A stretch of 42,053 nt of DNA from JALQUL01 sp964556425 (lineage in GTDB: Bacteria > Pseudomonadota > Gammaproteobacteria > Burkholderiales > Burkholderiaceae_C): assembly GCA_964556425.1 (NCBI GenBank), contig CAZKWC010000025.1:1-42053 (forward strand), in the 5' to 3' direction. A model generated the notes under the pieces. It saw only the letters and a list, made by a program, of their open reading frames with translations. It did no database searches and was not told the origin of the DNA. A program made the position numbers and the translations under genes. Each line of letters begins with the position of its first letter. Within the stretch, counting starts at the first letter, position 1. Of this stretch, positions 1 through 8,056 are shown one piece after another.

Positions 1-43
1 CACCGTGAAAGGGTGATGTCCTAGGCCTCTAGACGATAGGGTC
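1..43 (-). tRNA. tRNA-Glu (TTC), 5' part only
   Basis: The reverse strand reads as the 5' part of a glutamate tRNA: acceptor strand GACCCTA, then TC, a GTCTAGAGG-type D arm, and an anticodon loop CTTTCAC giving anticodon TTC. The window edge cuts the gene in the 3' strand of the anticodon stem, so the T arm and CCA end are missing. It lies 108 nt downstream of tRNA-Ala on the same strand, and the two are probably co-transcribed. Confidence 0.88.
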
Positions 44-151
44 AAAACCTTGGATAGTTTTAAATTGTTTAGCTATTAAAACAAATTAACAACAGCTAGT
101 ATTATAGACTAATTTATTTAAAAATTTAAACTATTTACTAAAAAATTTAAC

Positions 152-227
<76 letters not shown>

Positions 228-388
228 GTTAAATTCAGATCAAATTATAGCTGAATTTTTTACACTAAAAAGTCATTTTAAAAATTTCTTTAAAAATTCA
301 ATCATTAGCGTTAAAAATTAAAGCTTTTATTCTTAATCTGGCTTAATTATAGCAAAACTTAGCCATTTTTTGAATGCCTTAACTGCCA

Positions 389-1609
389 CTAGGCTGCCAG
401 TGCTTGCGCTAAAGTCAAATCAGACTTCGCCAAGTTCGTATAAAAAGCTTGGTTGTAGCTTTCGGGTTTTAACAACAAAATTTTGGCTAAAGGCAATAAA
501 GATGTTTTGGCAGGGTCAATTAACAAAATATAACGGTGCTCATCATCATCATTGGACTTCACCAGTTGCCCGACCCACTCTAAATCTTCTAGGCTATTTA
601 AGGGTATTTGAAGCTGCAACACATCGACCTGTAAAAAAATCGCTAGCTGACTTATGGTAGCGCCAATAGGCTTTTGATTTTGTTGATTATTTAACTTAGA
701 TAATACTTCTAGAGCTAATTGAAAATTCCATCCTTCAGAGCCTCCTCTTCTAGCCACTCCAGCCAACATACTCGGCAAATAAGCGGCAATAACTGCTCCA
801 AACAAAACAATTAGCCAGGCAATATAAATCCAAATTAGCAAAATAGGGACTGTTGCAAAAGTACCGTAAACCGCAGAATAGGTAGGCACAGATGCCAAAT
901 AAATCGCCAATAACTTTTTGGCAAACTCAAGCGTAATGGCTACAAACATACCCCCAATAAATGCATGGCGCCACCTCACCACCTGATTAGGCACGTATTT
1001 ATACAAAGCTGCCATGCCTAAAACCACTAAAAACCATTGCAAAATATCAAGCGATAAGGTCACCCCACCTGGTAAAGCCTGAACAAACCCCCGAGAGGCA
1101 GAAACCGCATAAGAGGTTAAAGACAAGCTACCCCCCAATAAAATAGGCCCTAAAGTAAGAGTGGCCCAATAAATCAACAATCTTTGGGCAAAAGGCCTCG
1201 ATTTTGGCGTGCGCCAAATACTATTCAGGGTTTTATCAATGGTAATCACTAAACTTAAGGCCGAAATAGCTAAGAAAATAAGTCCCAACCAGCCCAATCG
1301 ACTCGCTTTTAGGGCAAACTTAGTCAAGTAAGATACCACCTGCCTTGCAATATTGTCTGGCACCAGGCTATCTAACAACCATTGTTGCAAAGCGATCTGA
1401 AATTTACCAAAAATTGGAAAAGCAGTAAAAACCGATAGCACCAATGCAAAAAATGGCACAAGGGCAATCATGGTAGTAAAGGTTAAACTACTAGCTGACA
1501 AACCCAGTCTATCTTCTGAAAATCGTTCTTTGAGGGTTGCCGCAGTACTACGCCAAGGAAAGACTTTTAAATCGGCTAATAAGGCATTGATGTCTGAATT
1601 TATTCTCAT
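389..1609 (-). CDS. YihY/BrkB family inner-membrane protein
   Basis: A 406-residue protein of the YihY/virulence factor BrkB family, once misnamed ribonuclease BN. The N-terminal signature SSLTFTTMIALVPFFA is visible around residues 39-54, followed by about six hydrophobic segments to roughly residue 285. A soluble tail of about 120 residues (after the RRGGSEGWNF stretch) resembles the winged-helix-like tail of long betaproteobacterial members. The family is widespread but its molecular role is unknown; it is not a nuclease. It diverges from the DUF2069 gene across 43 nt, a pairing I recall from Burkholderiales. The minus-strand ATG at 1609 is the start. Confidence 0.9.
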   Translation of the reverse strand: MRINSDINALLADLKVFPWRSTAATLKERFSEDRLGLSASSLTFTTMIALVPFFALVLSVFTAFPIFGKFQIALQQWLLDSLVPDNIARQVVSYLTKFALKASRLGWLGLIFLAISALSLVITIDKTLNSIWRTPKSRPFAQRLLIYWATLTLGPILLGGSLSLTSYAVSASRGFVQALPGGVTLSLDILQWFLVVLGMAALYKYVPNQVVRWRHAFIGGMFVAITLEFAKKLLAIYLASVPTYSAVYGTFATVPILLIWIYIAWLIVLFGAVIAAYLPSMLAGVARRGGSEGWNFQLALEVLSKLNNQQNQKPIGATISQLAIFLQVDVLQLQIPLNSLEDLEWVGQLVKSNDDDEHRYILLIDPAKTSLLPLAKILLLKPESYNQAFYTNLAKSDLTLAQALAA

Positions 1610-1652
1610 ACTAATATAATACTGTTATCCTCAATCCATTTGGAAAATTTGA

Positions 1653-2108
1653 ATGACTTCACCAAGCCTAGACTCTAGCCCATCATACCAGCCGGGTCTG
1701 CAAGCTCCTACCAAGCAGGTTCGCACTTTGCAAATTATTGCAATTATTAGTTTGTTAGGTCTTATTATTTTAGGGCTAATTTGGGAGTTATGGCTTGCCC
1801 CTTTAAAGCCCGGTGGTTCTTTTTTAGCTATCAAAGTATTGCCACTGTGCATTCCTTTAGCAGGTCTGTTAAAAAACCGTATGTACACCTTTAGATGGGT
1901 GAGTTTATTGGTTTGGTTGTACTTTATTGAAGGCACCGTCAGAGGTTATAGCGACCCCTTCCCAAGTCGCTATTTTGCCTGGATAGAAACCGCGCTTTGT
2001 CTCATCTTATTTACCGCTTGTGCGGTCTATGTGCGTATTCGATTACGCAACGGCAAATTATTAGCCGCCGAACAAGCAAAACAAGAGCAAGCCCCTCTAT
2101 CCACTTAA
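1653..2108 (+). CDS. DUF2069 family membrane protein
   Basis: A 151-residue protein with four hydrophobic segments (about residues 25-47, 55-70, 80-95 and 108-128). It carries the conserved FIEGTVRGYSDP stretch near residues 91-102 that marks the DUF2069 family. The function is unknown. The N-terminus is Ser/Pro/Gln-rich and the C-terminus is charged, so both probably face the same side. It diverges from the YihY gene. Confidence 0.88.
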   Translation: MTSPSLDSSPSYQPGLQAPTKQVRTLQIIAIISLLGLIILGLIWELWLAPLKPGGSFLAIKVLPLCIPLAGLLKNRMYTFRWVSLLVWLYFIEGTVRGYSDPFPSRYFAWIETALCLILFTACAVYVRIRLRNGKLLAAEQAKQEQAPLST

Positions 2109-2207
2109 GCTTTTTTTAAGCTACCTACCCCAAGCGCTCAGAGCAATCAATCTTAGAGTTGTTTATTTTATTTTTCATTTGCTAGTATCAAAAAAGGAGA
2201 CTTCATC

Positions 2208-3467
2208 ATGGCCAAAATCAATGCATTTTATGCACAATCGGGCGGCGTAACAGCGGTCATCAATGCTTCAGCTTGTGGCGTTATCGAAACCGCACGGGCA
2301 CACAAAGACGTGATCGGCAAGGTATATGCAGGTCGCAATGGTATTATTGGTGCTCTCACTGAAGACCTAATTGACACTAGCAAAGAAACAGCGGCTACGA
2401 TTGCAGCATTGCGTTACACCCCTTCTGGTGCATTCGGTTCATGCCGCTATAAACTCAAATCACTCGAAACCAATCGCCGTGAATACGAGCGTTTAATCGA
2501 AGTATTCAAAGCCCACAATATTGGCTACTTCTTTTATAACGGTGGTGGTGACTCTGCAGACACTTGTTTTAAAGTGAGTCAGTTGTCTAAATCAATGGGT
2601 TACCCATTGCAAGCCATTCATGTACCTAAAACTGTTGATAACGACTTACCTATTACCGATTGCTGTCCTGGTTTTGGCTCTGTCGCTAAATATGTTGCAG
2701 TATCTGCCCTAGAAGCTTCTTTTGACGTTCGCTCTATGGCAAAAACCTCTACCAAGGTTTTTGTAATGGAAGTCATGGGTCGTCATGCAGGCTGGATTGC
2801 AGCAGCTGGGGGCTTAATCGAAGATCACGGCATTCCAGTCGTTTTATTATTACCAGAAGTTGAATTTAATCCACAAAAATTCTTGGCTAGAGTTGATCAA
2901 ATGGTCAAACAACACGGTTATTGCACCGTGGTGGTTTCTGAAGGTTGTCATTACCCTGATGGTCGCTTCTTGGCCGAACAAGGCAGTAAAGATGCATTTG
3001 GTCATGCCCAATTAGGCGGTGCAGCTCCGGTAGTGGCTAATATGATTAAGGAAGCCTTTGGTTATAAATTCCACTGGGCGGTAGCTGATTATTTACAACG
3101 TGCAGCACGCCATATCGCCTCCAAAACTGACGTAGAACAAGCTTATGCATTAGGTCAAAAAGCAGTTGAATTAGCCTTGGCGGGTCATAATGCAGTAATG
3201 CCGACCATTGACCGAGTTTCAGATAGCCCATACAAATACAAAATTGGTGTTGCCCCTTTATCTAAGGTAGCCAATGTCGAGAAATTCATGCCAAAAAGCT
3301 TTATTACTAAAGATGGTTTTGGTATTACCGCCAAATGCAAGGCCTATTTACAGCCTTTAATTACCGGCGAAGATCCACCTAAATTTAAAAACGGTTTGCC
3401 TGTTTACGCTACTTTAAAAAATGTCAGCGTGAACAAAAAATTAGCCGATTTTGAAATGTCTAAATAA
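2208..3467 (+). CDS. pfp: PPi-dependent 6-phosphofructokinase
   Basis: A 419-residue phosphofructokinase-family protein that phosphorylates fructose 6-phosphate. Two residues point to pyrophosphate rather than ATP as donor. In the GGGDS loop (residues 112-116) Asp115 stands where ATP enzymes have Gly, and Lys141 in PKTVDND (140-146) stands where they have Gly. The catalytic aspartates follow in TVDND, and the MGRHAGW substrate loop is at 190-196. The length fits the roughly 420-residue PPi enzymes of methylotrophs and other proteobacteria; the E. coli ATP enzyme is 320. PPi-PFK is reversible and could serve glycolysis or gluconeogenesis. The ATG is preceded by AAGGAGA. thyA begins 9 nt downstream, suggesting co-transcription. 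Confidence 0.93.
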   Translation: MAKINAFYAQSGGVTAVINASACGVIETARAHKDVIGKVYAGRNGIIGALTEDLIDTSKETAATIAALRYTPSGAFGSCRYKLKSLETNRREYERLIEVFKAHNIGYFFYNGGGDSADTCFKVSQLSKSMGYPLQAIHVPKTVDNDLPITDCCPGFGSVAKYVAVSALEASFDVRSMAKTSTKVFVMEVMGRHAGWIAAAGGLIEDHGIPVVLLLPEVEFNPQKFLARVDQMVKQHGYCTVVVSEGCHYPDGRFLAEQGSKDAFGHAQLGGAAPVVANMIKEAFGYKFHWAVADYLQRAARHIASKTDVEQAYALGQKAVELALAGHNAVMPTIDRVSDSPYKYKIGVAPLSKVANVEKFMPKSFITKDGFGITAKCKAYLQPLITGEDPPKFKNGLPVYATLKNVSVNKKLADFEMSK

Positions 3468-3476
3468 GCAGTTCCC

Positions 3477-4316
3477 ATGAAAAATACTCAGCTTGCGCCA
3501 AGCAATCAGTACGAAACATTAATGCGCTTGGCACTAGAGCAAGGGCAGTTCAAAGCCGACCGTACTGGCACGGGTACCAAAAGTATCTTTGGTCATCAAA
3601 TGCGATTTGATTTAAACCAAGGTTTTCCGCTGGTCACTACTAAAAAAGTACATTTAAGGTCAATTATTATTGAATTGCTTTGGTTTTTAACTGGCTCATC
3701 TAACAACAATTGGTTGAAAGAGCGCAAGGTGAGTATTTGGGACGAGTGGGCTGCACCCAATGGTGATTTAGGCCCTGTTTACGGTGTGCAGTGGCGCAGT
3801 TGGCCCACCCCTAATGGTGGGCATATTGACCAAATTAGCGAAGTCATTCAAACGCTTAAAACCAACCCCGACTCACGCCGCATGATTGTGAGTGCTTGGA
3901 ATGTGGCAGAGCTTGACAAAATGGCCTTAATGCCTTGTCATGCGTTTTTTCAGTTTTATGTGGCTCCTGCCGAACAAGCCAGTCAACGACGTAAACTGTC
4001 GTGCCAGCTATACCAACGCAGTGCCGATATATTTTTAGGCGTGCCTTTTAATATTGCCAGCTATGCCTTACTTACGCATATGGTTGCGCAGCAATGCGAC
4101 CTCGATGTAGGTGAATTTATTTGGACGGGTGGTGATTGCCATATTTATAACAATCACTTCGAGCAAGTGCAATTGCAATTGTCACGCGAGCCCTACCCTT
4201 ACCCACAATTAAAAATCAAACGTCAACCTAATTCTATTTTTGAATATGAGTTCGATGATTTTGAATTTGTGAATTACCAGCATCATGATGCCATATCGGC
4301 TCCTGTATCGGTTTAA
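3477..4316 (+). CDS. thyA: Thymidylate synthase ThyA
   Basis: This 279-residue ThyA methylates dUMP to dTMP using methylene-tetrahydrofolate. The catalytic nucleophile is Cys154 in MPCHAFFQFYV. The phosphate-binding RRMIVSAWN segment (134-142), the DRTGTGT loop (28-34) and the GGDCHIYNNH stretch are all present. A short insertion (about residues 163-172) after the catalytic strand accounts for its being slightly longer than the 264-residue E. coli enzyme. It starts 9 nt after the PFK stop. Its partner enzyme, dihydrofolate reductase, is encoded 1.1 kb downstream on the same strand with a transporter between them. Confidence 0.97.
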   Translation: MKNTQLAPSNQYETLMRLALEQGQFKADRTGTGTKSIFGHQMRFDLNQGFPLVTTKKVHLRSIIIELLWFLTGSSNNNWLKERKVSIWDEWAAPNGDLGPVYGVQWRSWPTPNGGHIDQISEVIQTLKTNPDSRRMIVSAWNVAELDKMALMPCHAFFQFYVAPAEQASQRRKLSCQLYQRSADIFLGVPFNIASYALLTHMVAQQCDLDVGEFIWTGGDCHIYNNHFEQVQLQLSREPYPYPQLKIKRQPNSIFEYEFDDFEFVNYQHHDAISAPVSV

Positions 4317-4544
4317 ACATAAGCCGCCTTATTAATTGACTAGAACATCGCTAATAAAGTTTTTCTTTATCGTATTTGAATTAAAAATTAGTTATTGACG
4401 ATGACTGCCTTAGGTAGGTTTCAAAATTGTCATCACAATACCTAAATGCAGTTAAACATAAGGCGATTTATCTGTTGAGTTGCTGCAGGGTCACTCCAAG
4501 ATTAAATTATTTTAGTCTTTCATTTACTTAATCACTTTTTTATT

Positions 4545-5444
4545 ATGACCATGACTCCACGACAGCTATGGGCTTTATTTGCTCTTACTTTAATGTGGGG
4601 CATTAATTGGCCCATGATGAAGTTATCTTTGCAATCCATGCCACCCCTACACTTTAGGGCGATTACTATGACGGGCGGCACGATATGGATGATGGGCTAT
4701 TTATATTTAAAAGGGGTACAGTTATGGCCTCGCAAAGACCAATGGGCAAGCTTGGCATTATTAGCTATTCCCAATATGCTGGGTTGGCATACTTTTGCCA
4801 TTTTAGGCGTTAAGGAATTAGCCTCTGGCAGAGCCGCTATTTTAGGTTTTACCATGCCGGTCTGGACGGTCTTAATTAGTATAGTTTTTTTAGGTGAAAA
4901 ACTAAGTCGCCGAGTGGGATTTGCAGTGTTGTGTGCACTCACTGCGATTACCCTTTTAGTATGGCAAGAATTTGCCACCATTACGGGCCGACCCTTAGGT
5001 GTATTGTGGATGGAAATTGCCGCTATTTCATGGGCGATTGGCACCTTAATGATTAGACGTACTCAATTGGCTTTGTCGGCTTATGCGGTTACTATTTGGA
5101 TGATGGTAATGACCAGTGCTGCACTATGGATAATAGCCATTATGGCAGAACCTTGGCCGTTTAACCCTATGCCCCACTATAGTTGGCAATTTTGGGGTTC
5201 TATGGCTTATGGCGTTTTTATTAACTATGGTATTGCTCAATTAATTTGGTTTGGTTTGGCTAAAAATCTACCTCCTGCCACCAGCGCTATGAGTGTAATG
5301 GCCGTACCTTTAATTGGCACTTTATCGGCTACTTTAATTGTCGGTGAACAACCCCATTGGCAAGATTACGCTGCGATTATTTTTGTCATGCTAGCCATTG
5401 CTAGTGTCTTGTTACCCAAGCGCCAACCATCATCACAAGCGTAG
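4545..5444 (+). CDS. EamA-family drug/metabolite transporter
   Basis: A 299-residue membrane protein with the ten-helix, two-EamA-repeat plan of the DMT superfamily; the repeats run about residues 8-138 and 152-292. The GxxxxGRAAILGFTMPVW segment (about 90-110) and the C-terminal half-repeat TSAMSVMAVPLIGTLSA are typical. The substrate cannot be read from sequence. It lies between thyA and folA, 21 nt before folA, and may share their transcript. The 228 nt upstream contain no gene. A second ATG two codons into the ORF is an alternative start. Confidence 0.87.
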   Translation: MTMTPRQLWALFALTLMWGINWPMMKLSLQSMPPLHFRAITMTGGTIWMMGYLYLKGVQLWPRKDQWASLALLAIPNMLGWHTFAILGVKELASGRAAILGFTMPVWTVLISIVFLGEKLSRRVGFAVLCALTAITLLVWQEFATITGRPLGVLWMEIAAISWAIGTLMIRRTQLALSAYAVTIWMMVMTSAALWIIAIMAEPWPFNPMPHYSWQFWGSMAYGVFINYGIAQLIWFGLAKNLPPATSAMSVMAVPLIGTLSATLIVGEQPHWQDYAAIIFVMLAIASVLLPKRQPSSQA

Positions 5445-5465
5445 TAAAACAACAAAAGGAATAAT

Positions 5466-5981
5466 ATGAAAATTGGCATGATTTACGCAAAAGCGCAAAA
5501 TAATGTGATTGGTAAAAATGGTGATTTACCCTGGTATTTACCTGAAGATTTAGCTCATTTTAAAAAAATAACCCAAGGCCACCCGGTTATTATGGGGCGA
5601 AAAACTTGGGACTCTTTACCCGCTAAATTTAAACCATTGCCAGGCCGTCAAAACATTGTGGTTAGCAGGGCCAGCAGCGAAGAATTAAAGGCCATCACAC
5701 AAACCGGTGCATGGGTTTGCAACAGCCTTGAACTCGCTTTAGAAAAATGCCGTACTATGCAAACAAGTCCAACAGAGATCTGGATTATTGGCGGGGCACA
5801 AATCTATCAGCAAGCACAAGCGCTTTGCAATACTGCTGAAGTCACTTTAATCGAACAAGACTTCGAGGGCGATGCCTTTGCCCCTGTTTTAGATGGCCAA
5901 TGGATACTTCAAAGCGAAGTCAAACATCAAACAGCAAACGGTTTAAACTATCGTTTTTTAAGTTATGAACGTAGTGCCTAG
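5466..5981 (+). CDS. folA: Dihydrofolate reductase FolA
   Basis: This 171-residue DHFR reduces dihydrofolate with NADPH, regenerating the tetrahydrofolate oxidised by ThyA. The active-site acid is Asp28 in LPWYLPEDL (21-29). The NADPH loop GRKTWDSLP (44-52) and the IIGGAQIY motif are intact. The start is preceded by an AAAGGA ribosome-binding site. The length is close to the 159-170 typical of the family. Confidence 0.97.
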   Translation: MKIGMIYAKAQNNVIGKNGDLPWYLPEDLAHFKKITQGHPVIMGRKTWDSLPAKFKPLPGRQNIVVSRASSEELKAITQTGAWVCNSLELALEKCRTMQTSPTEIWIIGGAQIYQQAQALCNTAEVTLIEQDFEGDAFAPVLDGQWILQSEVKHQTANGLNYRFLSYERSA

Positions 5982-6042
5982 TTTGAGCTAATTGAGCTGC
6001 TAACACCGCATTATTTATTTACCCTTTTTTTGCATCTTCATC

Positions 6043-6804
6043 ATGAAACTTGCCACCTGGAACGTCAATTCTTTATCGGTTCGATTGCCTCAAGTGCTTG
6101 ATTGGTTGGCAGCCAATCCAGTTGATGTGTTGGCCTTACAAGAGCTCAAACTCACCGATGATAAATTTCCACATCAAGCTTTTAAAGATGCGGGATATGA
6201 ATCGGTTTGTTTTGGACAAAAAACATATAACGGTGTCGCTTTAATTAGCAAAACCAATGCCACCGACCTTATCAAAAACATTCCAGGTTTTGATGATGAA
6301 ATGGCCAGAGTGATTACTGGCACAGTGGATGGTATTCGAGTGGTAGGCGCTTATTTTCCCAATGGACAAGAGCCAGGCGGTGAAAAGTTTGAATACAAAA
6401 TGGAATGGTTAAAAGGCTTAAGGTCTTGGCTAAAAACAGAAATTTTAAGTCATCCAAACTTAGTCTTAATGGGTGACTTTAACATCACCACCGATGATGC
6501 CGATGTCTGGGATCCAATCGCCCTAGAGGGCACAATTCATTGCACCGATGAAGAGCGTTATGAATTAGCCGCCCTTAAAGCTTTAGGCCTAGTAGATGCC
6601 TACCGACTATTTCCACAAGCAGCCAAAAGCTTTTCTTGGTGGGATTACAGAAATGCAGGCTTTAGAAGAAATCAAGGTTTACGCATTGACTATGTTTTGG
6701 TCAGTAAAGCCTTAAGTAGCCAAACCAAGGCCTGTATTATTGATAAAACCCCACGCAAAAATGAACGCCCAAGTGACCACGCCCCAGTCGTAGTTGAAAT
6801 TTAA
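6043..6804 (+). CDS. xthA: Exodeoxyribonuclease III (AP endonuclease)
   Basis: A 253-residue member of the exonuclease III/AP endonuclease family, which cleaves at abasic sites during base-excision repair. The catalytic residues are visible: Asn7 in TWNVNS, Glu34 in LQELK, Asp145 and Asn147 in MGDFNIT, and the final SDHAP with Asp245 and His246. It is the last housekeeping gene before the accessory island that begins near 6920. Confidence 0.96.
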   Translation: MKLATWNVNSLSVRLPQVLDWLAANPVDVLALQELKLTDDKFPHQAFKDAGYESVCFGQKTYNGVALISKTNATDLIKNIPGFDDEMARVITGTVDGIRVVGAYFPNGQEPGGEKFEYKMEWLKGLRSWLKTEILSHPNLVLMGDFNITTDDADVWDPIALEGTIHCTDEERYELAALKALGLVDAYRLFPQAAKSFSWWDYRNAGFRRNQGLRIDYVLVSKALSSQTKACIIDKTPRKNERPSDHAPVVVEI

Positions 6805-6922
6805 AATTAAATTTTTTCGGATTTAATCGCAACAGAACCTTCTCATTCAGTCAATTATTTGCCATTCTAGTACCCAACCGATTACAATCATTTTATTATT
6901 TTTGAGAATATTTAATATTTGA

Positions 6923-6950
6923 TTGACTTTTACGAATAATTTCGTAAAAT
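6923..6950 (+). promoter_or_regulatory. Promoter overlapped by a 22-bp inverted repeat (probable operator)
   Basis: A near-consensus promoter, TTGACT (6923-6928), 16 bp, TAAAAT (6945-6950), lies directly before the toxin-like gene. It is almost fully covered by a perfect inverted repeat at 6928-6949 with 9-bp arms (TTTTACGAA/TTCGTAAAA) around a TAAT spacer. The expected start of transcription is within a few bases of the ATG at 6960, so the mRNA would have little or no leader. The layout is what autorepression by a toxin-antitoxin regulator would need; the ribbon-helix-helix-like partner protein is the obvious candidate. Confidence 0.7.
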
Positions 6951-6959
6951 AGGGGCTGT

Positions 6960-7409
6960 ATGGGGTTTACTGAGGTCAAAAAAAAAGTTCTCTTAGCACT
7001 TCTCTCAGGAAACTACGAACACGAAACTCGCTCGGGTTTAATTGATGAGAAGAACCAATTAGCAACTGGTCAAGTAACCGCAGCCTTTGTATCTAACATC
7101 GTAAAACGTTGTACAGGATCTGATTATGAATCAAGCCCTCACCACAAAGCGCCATCTGTCACAGTTCATGTCATCAGGAAAAATAATTGGTACGTAAAAT
7201 TCTATTTCCTAGTACAGCGTTTCATCAATGAGCTTACAAATGAAATCGATGGATTTGTTCGTCAGCTTAGGCGCAAACCACAGCCATAGCCGTAGCTATG
7301 GCGAGGATTTGCAACGACAGATGACGGGCGAAGGCGCGATTTCATGTAAGCGGTTTGGTGAAATGCTGTACTGGACCCCAACACCGTATTTATAAGTGTG
7401 CACCAATAG
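6960..7409 (+). pseudogene. Toxin-like small protein, split by a MITE-like insertion
   Basis: The reading frame from the ATG at 6960 gives a 109-residue product ending at 7289, but its last 25 residues are encoded by an inserted element. Removing 7211-7372 rejoins the frame: ...WYVKFYFL continues as DPNTVFISVHQ and stops at 7407-7409, giving a 95-residue protein. The rejoined protein is small and basic, with alternating beta-type segments. By layout (small gene first, zinc-ribbon partner 10 nt later, shared palindromic promoter) it resembles the toxin of an MqsR/MqsA-type pair, but I do not recognise the family from sequence. The only candidate ATG is at 6960, nearly at the transcription start, so a leaderless message is likely. 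The present product lacks the last native strand and is probably inactive. Confidence 0.72.
7211..7372. mobile_element. 162-bp foldback MITE-like element
   Basis: The whole segment is an imperfect palindrome. The left end AGTACAGCGTTTCATC and the reverse complement of the right end AGTACAGCATTTCACC match at 14 of 16 positions. The similarity continues inward (GCTTACA, TGAAATCG, CGTCA, GCAAA) to a perfect central hairpin CCATAGC-CGTA-GCTATGG at 7284-7301. It has no coding capacity. It sits exactly inside the toxin-like gene, and its removal restores that frame (162 is a multiple of three). No clear target duplication is seen; CT flanks the left end and also ends the right one, and a degenerate CTAG/CTGG is possible. 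The mobilising transposase is not in the window. Confidence 0.75.
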
Positions 7410-7419
7410 GAGTTGCTTC

Positions 7420-8019
7420 ATGAAATTACTTTTCCAGGGCGATAAAAGCAAAGCTATTTGTGAAAATTGTGGACCTACTAGCACTACGTTTCTGTATAAA
7501 GATATAGAATTTTCTGAAAGCAAAAAACTTGTAAAAGACATACTCGCCGGTGTGTGCGATAGCTGTGGATCGGTAGTTTCTATACCATCACAATCCACAC
7601 CCGCCATCAAAAAAGAAAGAGAGAAAGCCGCTCTATCAATTGAGGCTGTACTTCCCGCCCCCTACATTGAAGTGTTAGATATGGCTGCATTTAAAATTTC
7701 CAATAATGCAACCACTGAAATGCGTAAATATCTAATATTGGCCTATTTAAACAAGCATCTCCATCATAAAAAAAAACCATGTGACTGGATGATTTTTGAA
7801 AACTTATTCAAAAATCAATTGGTTCTACCAATGAAAAGACTTTCTATTAAAGTATCACCTAGCAGTCAAAGTAATTTTTTAAACATACAGCAATCTTTTA
7901 ACTTGAGCAAAACCGACACAATTAAAGCCATTGTTGCTGAAATTAAAATAGATATTTTAGACAATAATCATATTGAGCCAGAAATAGAAACACTGGCAAA
8001 ATTTTTGCTATACGCTTAA
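7420..8019 (+). CDS. Zinc-ribbon / ribbon-helix-helix antitoxin-like protein
   Basis: A 199-residue protein started at the ATG at 7420, which has an AGGAG site 7 nt upstream; an in-frame ATG at 7396 lies inside the end of the original toxin frame. The N-terminus has two CxxC pairs (Cys14/17 and Cys46/49) separated by the KDIEF stretch, recalling the zinc domain of MqsA/YgiT antitoxins. Residues about 139-180 (beta-strand RLSIKVS, then a helix and the NLSKTDTIKAIVAEI helix) look like a ribbon-helix-helix DNA-binding fold rather than the HTH of MqsA. The middle is unassigned. It is expected to bind the toxin and the palindrome at 6928-6949. Its gene is intact although its partner is broken. Confidence 0.6.
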   Translation: MKLLFQGDKSKAICENCGPTSTTFLYKDIEFSESKKLVKDILAGVCDSCGSVVSIPSQSTPAIKKEREKAALSIEAVLPAPYIEVLDMAAFKISNNATTEMRKYLILAYLNKHLHHKKKPCDWMIFENLFKNQLVLPMKRLSIKVSPSSQSNFLNIQQSFNLSKTDTIKAIVAEIKIDILDNNHIEPEIETLAKFLLYA

Positions 8020-8025
8020 ATCAAT

Positions 8026-8056
8026 CCCCAGCTTATGCTTTGTCTGGGGCGTTTTT
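8026..8056 (+). terminator. Rho-independent terminator of the TA-like operon
   Basis: CCCCAG (8026-8031) pairs with CTGGGG (8044-8049) around a 12-nt loop, followed by CG and five T residues. It lies 6 nt after the antitoxin-like stop and overlaps the last codons and stop (8033-8035) of the convergent EamA gene, so the same bases serve as coding sequence on one strand and terminator on the other. Confidence 0.72.

Noticed and set aside
7211..7372. Integron attC site
   Set aside because: The segment is a long imperfect palindrome, but it lacks the RYYYAAC and GTTRRRY core sites at its ends and sits inside a coding frame.
7296..7610. Minus-strand open frame of 104 codons across the MITE and antitoxin gene
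   Set aside because: Antisense shadow of the antitoxin-like gene and the inserted element.
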